A program made the translations under genes and the position numbers. Below the pieces are notes generated by a model that ran no database searches, was not told where the DNA came from, and saw nothing but the letters and a program-made list of their open reading frames with translations. Positions 49,741 through 64,000 of a stretch of DNA of 64,000 nucleotides are shown here, in pieces (the stretch's first letter is position 1; every line of letters starts with the position of its first letter). Source of the DNA: Ridgeia piscesae (taxonomy: Eukaryota; Annelida; Polychaeta; Sabellida; Siboglinidae); contig JAODUO010000071.1 of the NCBI GenBank assembly GCA_025642075.2, positions 180,001 to 244,000 on the forward strand, written 5' to 3'.

Positions 49741-50356
49741 ACTAATTACACTACTACTAGTGTACTAATTACACTACTATTAGTGTCATAATTACACTAC
49801 TAGTAGTGTCATAATTACACTACTATTAGTGTCATAATTACACCACTACCAGTGTACTAATTACACTACTACTAGTGTCCGAATTACACCACTATTAATG
49901 TACTAATTACACCACTACTAGTGTACTAATTACACTACTACTGGTGTACTAATTACACCACTACTAGTGTACTAATTACACTACTACTAGTGTCCGAATT
50001 ACACCACTATTAATGTACTAATTACACCACTACTAGTGTACTAATTACACTACTACTGGTGTACTAATTACACCACTACTAGTGTACTAATTACACTACT
50101 ACTAGTGTCCGAATTACACCACTATTAATGTACTAATTACACTACTACTGGTGTACTAATTACACCACTACTGGTGTACTAATTACACCACTACTAGTGT
50201 ACTAATTACACCACTACTAGTGTACTAATTACACCACTACTAGTGTACTAATTACACTACTACTAGTGTACTAATTACACCACTACTAGTGTACTAATTA
50301 CACTACTACTAGTGTACTAATTACACTACTACTAGTGTACTAATTACACTACCACT
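49741..50356. repeat. 23-bp palindromic satellite with 115-bp higher-order period
   Basis: About 27 copies of ACTAATTACACTACTACTAG followed by TGT. Each holds the inverted repeat ACACTA..TAGTGT. A marker variant (GTCCGAATTACACCACTATT) recurs at about 49877, 49992 and 50107, exactly 115 bp (five units) apart, which shows block duplication of five-unit segments. It has no coding potential and lies between two SINE copies. Confidence 0.95.
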
Positions 50357-50371
50357 CAGCCCTGGAGCCAA

Positions 50372-50625
50372 AGTATTTAGCAAAATCTCAAAGAAGAGAA
50401 CCTGGGTGTGAATCCTATCCTGTTATGTCAAACTTTGACAAGTTAGTTCACTATACATAGCTCTGACAGACATGTACGAATGAATATCTGGCGATAAATG
50501 AAGGATAATGATATTTCTGTGTGAACAGTGTTTGTGTGATAACTGCAGTATAGCTGAATGCTTCACAGAGAAGTCAAGATGGACTGAACCGAACAGGAAT
50601 TATGTGTACTATGCTTTGAGTAGTT
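50372..50625 (+). mobile_element. tRNA-headed SINE copy
   Basis: A B-box-like GGGTGTGAATCCTATCC in the head is followed by TGTACGAATGAATATCTGGC, ACTGCAGTATAGCTGAATGC, TTCACAGAGAAGTCAAGATG and a TATGCTTTGAGTAG tail. It is the same family as the other copies, diverged. Confidence 0.75.
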
Positions 50626-51199
50626 ACAACTGACCTCTACCCTCAAATGCACGAAAGCAACACTGGTCACCTTCTTGCCACCACAGAAAGGACATACACA
50701 GCTACGACATCGGTTCTCACGCAAACTACATAATTATTTATAAAAAGGGTTAGCCAGGTAAAAATTGATACTCTCTGTCACCTTTCTGCTTGCCTAAGCA
50801 CAAGTGTAAATATTACTTCTGGATGTTATTAAAGCAAGTGGACAACAGGATAACTAACATCAACACTAACATTGAAGACACAACGGTTTCATTTGGTTGT
50901 GTGATTACATGTGTATTTCTGACACAGCCCCCAACCCCCAACCCCCCAATAACTGAAATGTCTATAGATCGTGTTATCAGTCAGCAAACATATACTTGGA
51001 ACAATATTTTCATAACGCACACCAAATAGTAACTCTTTAGTGACAACTATGTATTACTAATGCTCTCAGTCAATAAACACACGGATTCCTAGATTGCATT
51101 ATGGTAGTTTATACAGCCAAAGTAACATTATAAAACATTCTATTAAAATTATACGTTACCTACCTATGTACATGTAATTTTCCTTATTTTTTATTAATC

Positions 51200-52086
51200 T
51201 CTGGTAATGTGTTATTTAATTACAATTAATATCTTCAATGTTCCTAGTACCTCTTCTATAATGTTCCGATTTATTTACTCATTTCTACATATTACCCCGA
51301 ATGTATATTTAGATAAAACATATATATTGCAAAAAACAATTGTGCGCATAATTAGTCATGTAGGATTTTTTGACCACACAGAGCCTTTATTTTCAACATT
51401 GCAGACAATGAATATCTATCAGATAAACAAATATATGTGCTGCATATTAATGTATAAGCATAATAAGGCTATGTTACCTACCTTATTTAATCACGTATTT
51501 GTATTGTCACCCATGACACATAAATATAGCACAAGGCAGAAATTCGCATATAAAATACCGTTCTGCAGAACAAAGTGCAGACAATTATCTTTGGCATATG
51601 TCGGACCAAAAACATGGAACACCCTTATCTTAGACAACTGTCTTCAATATTGTGCCACTTTACAGATCTTTAAAACAAGGGTCAAATATCTGCTTCTGAA
51701 AAATCAGTAATCTGTTATTTCAGTTCTGAATGTACTGTTATTATACGTTGCTTTTCTATAATTACATTAAACTTTTATTTAAATATAACCTTACTTGTTA
51801 CACACGTGCATCGATGTATTTAATCTTGTGGTACACTTGAAATTCACTATTTCACTATTTTAATTAACTAGTTGCACTATTATGATGTTGCTGTATAGGT
51901 GTTCACGAATTATAATTTGCTTCGAAATTGTTAAAATATATGAATAAGGAAAATAAGCACTGTTGCTTAATTCCAATTGTTACATTGTATAATGTCCTTA
52001 GACATGTAATTATTACTTTAGTGTTGCTGATTATTATATGTACATGACATTATGTAACAATAAAGCTATCTTGCTATCTTGCTACA
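51200..52086 (+). mobile_element. 5'-truncated non-LTR retrotransposon (LINE)
   Basis: It consists of the last part of a reverse-transcriptase ORF, a roughly 350-bp AT-rich 3' UTR, AATAAA at 52059-52064, and an end made of an octamer repeat (GCTATCTT twice plus GCTA, 52065-52084). Short tandem repeats instead of poly(A) at the 3' end are typical of CR1/L2-like LINEs. The 5' two-thirds are missing, as expected of a copy made by incomplete target-primed reverse transcription. Confidence 0.85.
51207..51710 (+). pseudogene. LINE reverse-transcriptase C-terminal fragment
   Basis: The intact frame ends at TAA (51708-51710). LINE resemblance starts around codon 30 with YILQKTIVRIIS. It continues with FDHTEPLFSTLQ, INKYMCCILMYKHNKAMLP, THKYSTRQKFAYKIPFCRT, and LAYVGPKTWNTL, ending in FKTRVKYLL. 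These are the usual landmarks downstream of the RT catalytic domain (LQKKAIRII, HTEPLF, YNTRQ, IPFCRT, GPK.WN.L). The YADD catalytic region and endonuclease are absent, so it is not active. The absence of stops over about 170 codons suggests a fairly recent insertion. Confidence 0.85.
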
Positions 52087-52874
52087 TTATAACAAAATTA
52101 CATGCCAACCAAATATAATGTCTTTGTATAATTCTATTCAGAAGATGTGTTTGGCCCCGACCAATTTACTCATCCCATAATCATATGTTCTAGACTTGAT
52201 ACGTATCTCACAGATTACAAATATATCATTATGCGCCAAATTTGATTGTGAATAGGTTTGGATCAAATACATTCCTTCTGTGAGATGAAAGAGATCTTGC
52301 ACAAACATGTCATGTTTACCTTATGTAACTGTATCATTAATCTGCTACTCTTTGATATATGGACAGACCTACCATTTCACCAGAGTCACATTGGCTGATT
52401 TTATCAGTGGTAGGACAAGGCTGTGTATTTAGACTATCTCTATAAAATGTATATGACATGTTTACTTAGCAATATGTCACCCTGGCTGTATACACTGTCA
52501 CTCTGAAGAGACCTCCTAAAGGTGACATGTTTAATAGGGACCATTCTAAAGACACCACCTTTTTCTGACATTTTACCCCACCCCCTGCCTGGTGTAATGC
52601 AGGCAATGCCTGACCCGTGCCCCTATGAAATTACAAATACTGGTCAGTAGTTACCCCCATCGTGATCTATCAGTCATGGTTTCAGAAATCTCCTTGGCAA
52701 ATAAATATGTTGAACTCTAACCCTGTGAAATTGCGTATTCCTTTCTGTACAGATCAGAATAGTGTTTTGAGATAATATCAGTACTTATTGGGTTATCTAA
52801 CTGCATAGTAACCCCCATCCCACATAATGCAATGTGATTATAAAATTGTTCAAAAGTAGGAAATGGTTTAGGAC
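52087..52874. other. non-coding stretch, nothing recognised
   Basis: AT-rich sequence after the LINE end. No gene or repeat recognised. Confidence 0.5.
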
Positions 52875-53095
52875 TTGTGACAATAATAGTGTGACCAAAA
52901 GTATTGTGACCAAATGTCTTGTGACCAAATGTCTTGTGACCAAATGTCTTGCGTGACTAAATATAGTGTCTTGTATGATATTTTTTGGCCAAATGTATAA
53001 ATATTTTAAAGCCAAATATAATTATAAGCAAATGTCCTGTGATCAAACGTAATGACATGTGACCAAATGGTGGGTCACCAAATGTCATATAGCCA
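52875..53095. repeat. 15-bp minisatellite, partly decayed
   Basis: TTGTGACCAAATGTC repeats well at 52891-52965, then continues as decayed units (AGCCAAATATAATTATA, TGTGATCAAACGTAATG, GGGTCACCAAATGTCA) to about 53095. Confidence 0.85.
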
Positions 53096-53851
53096 AAATA
53101 TGTTCTGTCAACATTATGGCAAATTATAGGTTCTGGATTTTGCCCTTTAAATATAACTTGTGGAAGAATTCAGTTAAAAATATGATAGCTACGTGAGCTG
53201 ATGACATTTCGTTCTGCTTTAATAATGCATGTCAACTGCCTGTATCCAGGACCAGAGAAGATTAACACAGCCAGATAAATAAACCATTCCACCTTCTCTT
53301 CATATCAGTAACATTAATAATCTCATTTGCAGGTACCCCATCGGTAACCTTAAATTATGTTGCAATTTCAACATAAATAAAAGGGTGATTTCTTGCTTGT
53401 GTGCTATTGATAAACACTGTAACTACATATTTTGATTTTGCCGAGCAAAAATTCAGACTGGATTAGGTTTGGGGTTATTTCCTAGATTCCAGTTGTGGTC
53501 TTGAATGAATGAATACATTATAACTTTTTTCTTTTGGTCACAAATTCACAATACAATTTGTTGAGCACATAAACACGTTTAAAACTGACTTCTTTTGGCT
53601 AGCAATCTTGAACAATATTGTTTAGATGGTACATTACAACAGAAGTCTACCCTTTAGCATAGCCTGTTCTTTAATGTTGTATTTGGTTTTCCTTTAAATG
53701 GTTCATTGCAAATTCCATTGAGTGTTTACTTCTGAACTTTAATGAAATAATTAAGTGTTAGTGTTCTTGCAGAAAAACCACGCTGGGGGCCTGAGACCAA
53801 GACTTGTTCATCCTGAATTCCTGATACATCTTTGTTTAAGTAAGCTACTGA
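53096..53851. other. non-coding stretch, nothing recognised
   Basis: AT-rich unique sequence, no gene evidence. Confidence 0.5.
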
Positions 53852-54146
53852 TACATAAACCAAGTGTTTGATGATGTTCAAAGACAGAACTACTGTATTT
53901 TGTTTGCTTGTACATAAACCAAGTGTTTGATGATGTTCAAAGACAGAACTACTGTATTTTGTTTGCTTGTACATAAACCAAGTGTTTGATGATGTTCAAA
54001 GACAGAACTACTGTATTTTGTTTGCTTGTACATAAACCAAGTGTTTGATGATGTTCAAAGACAGAACTACTGTATTTTGTTTGCTTGTACATAAACCAAG
54101 TGTTTGATGATGTTCAAAGACAGAACTACTGCATTTTGTTTGCTTG
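53852..54146. repeat. 59-bp tandem array, five near-identical copies
   Basis: Five head-to-tail 59-bp units start at 53852, 53911, 53970, 54029 and 54088 (each begins TACATAAACCAAGTGTTTGA). I see only one substitution among them (CTGCATTTT in the last), so the array is young. Confidence 0.97.
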
Positions 54147-59922
<5,776 letters not shown>

Positions 59923-60002
59923 GGCCACCCAGCCTGATACAAAACAAACGTGCTTAAAGCTGGCAGAATGAACTGTATGTAGTGTTATCATAAGGCTGCA
60001 AA

Positions 60003-60185
60003 CTCACAGACGTGCTAATTGTAACTAACACACAGACGTGCTAATTGTAACTAACACACAGACGTGCTAATTGTAACTAACTCACAGACGTGCTAATTGT
60101 AACTAACACACAGACGTGCTAATTGTAACTAACACACAGACGTGCTAATTGTAACTAACACACAGGCGTGCTAATTGTAACTAAC
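60003..60185. repeat. 26-bp minisatellite, seven copies
   Basis: CGTGCTAATTGTAACTAACA recurs at 60011, 60037, 60063, 60089, 60115, 60141 and 60167, with only a few substitutions (ACTCACAG, CAGGCGTG). Confidence 0.95.
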
Positions 60186-61249
60186 TGATCATTACATTCA
60201 TCTGTCTACGTTTACACTTGTGTAAGTAATCCCTCAGACTAACACCAACAAATTAACTTAAGTGACTTAGTCACAAATAAGCAGTCATAAATTAGGTATC
60301 AGCTATCAGTTATCACAACAACGCCGGCAGATATTTTAATTAATAAGAATAATTAATGTTTATTTTCTGCAAATTACTAATACCATGTACCGTTAACACG
60401 ACACCAAGTTATGCTGTTTATAAATATGTTTTGGTGACCAGGATAAATGCACAGTATGTTAAGATGTATATTCTTTGTTAACAGTAGGTTGCACCACACC
60501 CATCATGTATACACTATCAAACTGAGTAATAGCCATGTGCACATTTATTCATGAGTGTAACATTCAATTAAAGGTCTTGCATCATTGCACATGTGCAGTG
60601 AAGCAGAACAAAACTCATGCATAAACATAGTACTTCATTGAATGGTGAGAACCACTGATCTCGTTAAACTATGAGTGGGTCCAAGTGTGGCGCAGGCTAT
60701 CCATGTATCAGATCTACATGTGAGCACTCAATAATTATCTTGCTTACTCGAATATATTATTGATTATCTTATCGAAATATATTACGATTTCAAGTTATGT
60801 GAGAAGATATTTAAAATGAACTATCTATGAGACTATATGATACTATTATAATAGGTATGCTAGATATTATTTTAACATTAATATATCAATATTATTTGCT
60901 ATTTATTTATAATATAGATAATAGATACATTAATTCATTGCAGTGAGGTAAAATGTATTGAATGGAAGTTGCTCAAAAGACGGAATTATGTTGGCATAGC
61001 ATACGGCAACGCCAATGTCGAAGATTGAAAGACGGCACCGCTTCCGTCACATGTGTCATAATTTGCCATCTGTCACCTACTGCAGCTGGTGTGAGGTTAC
61101 ATGACAATGCGAAACGACTGCACATAAACATAACACACAGTAAACTTAAGTACTAACGGGCGCTGTTAATACAGTCAAACGGATACAGAAAGTCGTGTAC
61201 ATTCAAATAAAAGAGGAAGACAACATGTTGCCTATGCCTACGCATACGG
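60186..61249. other. non-coding stretch, inferred first intron
   Basis: AT-rich sequence, with GC content rising toward 61250. No gene or repeat recognised. Confidence 0.4.
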
Positions 61250-61620
61250 CTAAGGTTGACAACCGATTCCCAAGTGACAGGCACCTAGCGCTGGGGCTAG
61301 CGTCGCAGTGGCTACGACACTGGAAAGGGGAACGACCACGGTGAAACCGTTAGCGATGTAAGCAACAAATCTTACCCCAGACATTCAACCAGCCTTCCAC
61401 CCTGCACTGTGGACTTTGCTGATCTTTCTCAACTGAATTCGAAGTCATTGTCGTCGTCTAAGAGCGATCGCACAGTAGTAAATCCAAATCGTCACATTAT
61501 TAAACCTGCCGCGAATTTCGCATACAGCCAAAACAGACACTGGTTGAAGAGCCTGCTCGCTTCTCCGGTAGGGGGCCGCGAGTAATAACAACCGCGTTAC
61601 CGCGCGAATGTATATTACAT
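61250..61620 (-). promoter_or_regulatory. CpG-rich first-exon/promoter patch of the - strand gene
   Basis: CpG density is far above the rest of the window (for example CGCGCGGTAACGCGG and CGCGGCCCCC when read on the - strand). The patch surrounds and precedes the putative first coding exon, as expected for a housekeeping-type promoter. No TATA box is obvious. The transcription start cannot be placed from sequence alone. Confidence 0.5.
61376..61448 (-). CDS. first coding exon of the putative PH-like - strand gene
   Basis: On the - strand an ATG (61448-61446) follows an in-frame TAG only 12 bases upstream, which fixes this as the earliest start in its frame. The 24 codons plus one base end at a consensus donor (CTGGG|GTAAGA). 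The peptide is MTSNSVEKDQQSPQ, then CRVEGWLNVW; a glycine-tryptophan pair after a short polar leader is how many PH domains begin. The left-over base (phase 1) fits the 43153-43245 exon (giving GTT, Val) or directly the 31260-31384 exon (giving GAA, Glu). The first intron would be 18 or 30 kb long. Gene identity unknown; the model rests on splice signals and phase only. Confidence 0.5.
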
Positions 61621-63119
61621 TTATTTGATTTCTGCATTAGATGTGCATTAAAGCTAAACAATTCACATATGCTAGTGGTACATTGAAATGCATAAAATGA
61701 AATATGTGTCCAAATATGCATCAGATATCGTAAATGTATTTATTCTTTGCGGAACTACATTGTTTTGATTGGACATATCACGCTCTAGCGGATTATACGG
61801 GGAGCACTCATTATTTGCAAAGCATATTTTTATTGCTATCTATGTGTGCATAGTCATAGAGATTTTTCAGTGTGCGTATTATGTGTGTGTGCCTGCGTGG
61901 ATGTGCAGGAATCGCGACGTTTTCCTCATAATTGTGTACACTTGACTTGACTCTAGTCTTGTACATTATCGTCGACATCGGGCGCCAAACTTTCACTGAC
62001 TTTTCTAAATAGTATATACAAGTGAAGAGTATCACCTTCTTTGGGGTAAATGGGTTGTTCGGAACTTAAACGTAAAGTGCCCGTAACACGTAACCTAATA
62101 ATCGGAGGATGGGCAAAATGCCAGGGTTCTCTGCGGGCTGCGCGCCATGATCACGGGCTTGGACTTCAGTCTGCCAGAATAATGGCTATATTAATGCCGT
62201 CTATTATAGTCTCTAATACCGGCAGTAGCATATATCGAATATTATTTGACAATTCTACACTATCGATCACAATTAATGTCCGTCACGTACGTTAATTATA
62301 TCTCCGGTGTTATATTTATAGTTATTTTTATAACAAACAAAAACGAATAATTAAGCCTATAATAAATGCTAGCATGTATCATATATGGACTATGGGCATG
62401 GGTATGGTACACGTCTAGAACTTTCTGTCTATAGACTACATGTAAATTAAGATGCTGTTTTGCTAACATTGGAAAATACTATCCGCGGACTAAAATGTTA
62501 AGCAATTCATCAGGTGAATAAATAAATAATTAGTAAATGAAACTACTACTGCAGGTGGCCATAATTGCCAATCTATAGCCCACACTGATCCATAAAATTT
62601 ATAATTACTTCACTAGCGAAAAACTAAATTGGAGGGGCTGACGGGCTGCAGCGTATGCAGAATTAATAACTCCATTAGCTACTGTGAATATGATGTTCAC
62701 ATGCATTATCCAATGTGGTTTGAGTTGCTCAGCCCTCCAACCCATCCTACTCGATCTGTTCCAACGCCGATATAATTTTATAAAAAATATATGTCTGCAA
62801 TTATTGGTCAGTTTTGTTCAGCAACTGAGCAAATTGAGCAACGGCATGGGATCTGTGCTGCCACCTATTAACATTTCTATGAGAAAAGAACGCTCGGTAG
62901 CCACGTGGTGTTGTTTATAAATGTTTATAGATATAATTGCCGAAAGGTACTGAAACGGTCGATGGGTGGAATCATGGCAAGCGTATGACAAGCATATGCC
63001 ATAATGGTGTCTTCTTCAACATTATATAATAAACAATAGACGCAAGTGGCTTCATGCTATAAATACATGGTTATAAGAACGTATCGCCCCAAAATACAAG
63101 GTAATAAGCCACTTTCAAT
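61621..63119. other. intergenic stretch between the two genes
   Basis: It separates the start of the - strand gene from that of GNL1, which point away from each other. AT-rich, with no repeat or gene recognised. GC content rises near both ends. Confidence 0.5.
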
Positions 63120-63292
63120 ATGGTCTATAATCTATACTAGTTTATTTGTTCAACACGCGTCCCAACTAAAATTTGACTCTACCGAGCGGGTGACGTTGGT
63201 GTTCGCTTTCGCTCGGTAATATTTCGCCGTGGAGGATGCAGATTGAGAGGTGCGAATTTACGCATTAGCGCAATTGATTTCTTGCCACAGCT
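63120..63292 (+). promoter_or_regulatory. GNL1 promoter/5' UTR region with inverted repeat and CRE half site
   Basis: CpG content rises here. TACCGAGCG (63180-63188) is perfectly inverted as CGCTCGGTA (63210-63218) around a 21-base loop. The loop holds TGACGT (63191-63196), the core of CREB/ATF-type sites. The element may be a DNA-binding site in the promoter or a hairpin in the 5' leader, depending on where transcription starts. Confidence 0.45.
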
Positions 63293-63386
63293 ATGCCACC
63301 TCATAGAAAGAAGCCCTTTAGTGCTAAGCAGAAAAAGGAACAATTGAAAGCAAAGAAAGAGCGAAAACGACAAAGGACGCAACATG
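63293..63386 (+). CDS. GNL1: GNL1 exon 1 (GTP-binding protein-like 1)
   Basis: The first coding exon has 31 codons plus one base and ends at a strong donor (CAACATG|GTGAGT). The peptide MPPHRKKPFSAKQKKEQL followed by KAKKERKRQRTQH closely follows the conserved, lysine-rich start of animal GNL1 (MPRKKPFSVKQKKKQL-type). GNL1 belongs to the YlqF/YawG-related family of circularly permuted GTPases (with GNL2, GNL3 and LSG1). The family acts in ribosome biogenesis; GNL1 shuttles to the nucleus and nucleolus, and its basic N-terminus carries localisation signals. The start is chosen because the conserved peptide begins at this ATG. Only the non-catalytic N-terminus is in view. Confidence 0.9.
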
Positions 63387-63856
63387 GTGAGTATAGCATG
63401 AAACTAATATTACGAACGGAACGTGCAATGCGCAGTCTGGATTTGTTCCCGCCAGGGCGGCAGCACTTTCATAGACATTTCTGGATATTTTTTCTGGAAA
63501 AAAACATATTTTATAAAACACCAGGTACATTATAGCAAACAACTGAAACTGTGCAGGTGACTGTATTGTAACACCAGAATTATTAGTAATTCATGTATGC
63601 ACATAATTATTTCCAATATTATATGTCTATGCCTATGGCCTAGGCTAATTAAGGCTAAGCAGAGCTGTGAGTGTGACTGTCACTCTCACTCGATCTGTGA
63701 CTGTAATGTTCAGTTCACTTTGATCAGTTAAACTTCACTCTATCTGAATTTTTCAAGGGTCAATTCCTGATCACAGTACATATCAAGGTGTCAGTATTTT
63801 CGGTATCTGATCTTCATCTGTACAAATTACGTTTGAGATGTGTAATTAATTTGCAG

Positions 63857-63965
63857 ATGATGACTCACCCAATTCTGCTAACAATGGCAGTGAAGAAGAC
63901 ACAGACGTTCTCAAACTTAACGAACAGCCAGCAAATATCACTGAAAAGGGCTATGATCCAAACAG
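63857..63965 (+). CDS. GNL1: GNL1 exon 2 (continues beyond window)
   Basis: After a 470-bp intron ending in TTAATTTGCAG, the exon completes the split codon as GAT and is open for 109 bases to a donor (CAAACAG|GTAAAC). The peptide DDSPNSANNGSEEDTD, then VLKLNEQPANITEKGYDPNR, is the acidic/serine-rich linker of GNL1 and ends in GYDPNR, a hallmark preceding the YRLHFERDS-type segment in animal GNL1 proteins. The GTPase G-motifs lie further downstream, outside the window. Two bases of the Arg codon are left for exon 3. An unspliced frame starting in the intron at 63788 is not the real start. Confidence 0.9.
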
Positions 63966-64000
63966 GTAAACAATTATAATTGAATTACTTTTATCAGAAA

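Noticed and set aside
53852..54146. CRISPR-like array
   Set aside because: Units are contiguous 59-bp tandem copies with no distinct spacers, in a eukaryotic genome.

Overview
This window is eukaryotic, and most likely from a marine invertebrate such as a mollusc. It is AT-rich, almost gene-free over long distances, full of microsatellites and minisatellites, and carries tRNA-headed SINE copies, LINE 3' ends and spliceosomal exon borders. No operons, ribosome binding sites or bacterial genes were found. The mollusc assignment is inferred from genome style and the SINE core, not from a marker gene.

Only one gene is identified with confidence. At the right edge (63293 onward, + strand) are the first two coding exons of GNL1, a nuclear/nucleolar GTPase-like protein; the gene runs out of the window. 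A second, split gene is proposed on the - strand. Its first coding exon (61376-61448) sits in a CpG-rich patch, followed by exons at 43153-43245 (optional), 31260-31384 and 29282-29411. All have usable splice signals and mutually compatible phases, and the encoded peptide has pleckstrin-homology-like features. If this is right, most of the window (29-61 kb) is intron of one gene. Weaker single-exon candidates are at 17806-17987 (+), 18950-19111 (-), 28899-29154 (+) and 54563-54666 (+).

Mobile DNA: a 3'-end LINE (51200-52086, +), a decayed LINE tail (about 16600-16880, -), a SINE family with about six copies (2.4, 36.0, 36.6, 47.3, 49.4 and 50.4 kb), a MITE-like family with three copies (15.5, 40.3 and 43.8 kb), and a second dispersed non-coding family (7.4, 19.4, 25.9 and 36.9 kb).

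Tandem repeats: a 15/60-bp array (0.66-1.19 kb), a 68-bp array (7.9-9.8 kb), an 11-bp array (12.5 kb), tetranucleotide arrays (17.1, 26.7-27.0, 41.8-42.2 kb), a degenerate roughly 26-bp array (27.4-28.0 kb), palindromic 23-bp arrays (42.6 and 49.7-50.4 kb), a 15-bp array (52.9 kb), a nearly perfect 59-bp array (53.9-54.1 kb), a (CA)n tract of about 104 units (59.7 kb) and a 26-bp array (60.0 kb). Several contain long hairpins. Five good CTCF-like motifs are scattered through the window. I found no new multi-gene system. The most useful observations are the split gene, the nested structure of the satellites and the dispersed families shared between distant loci.
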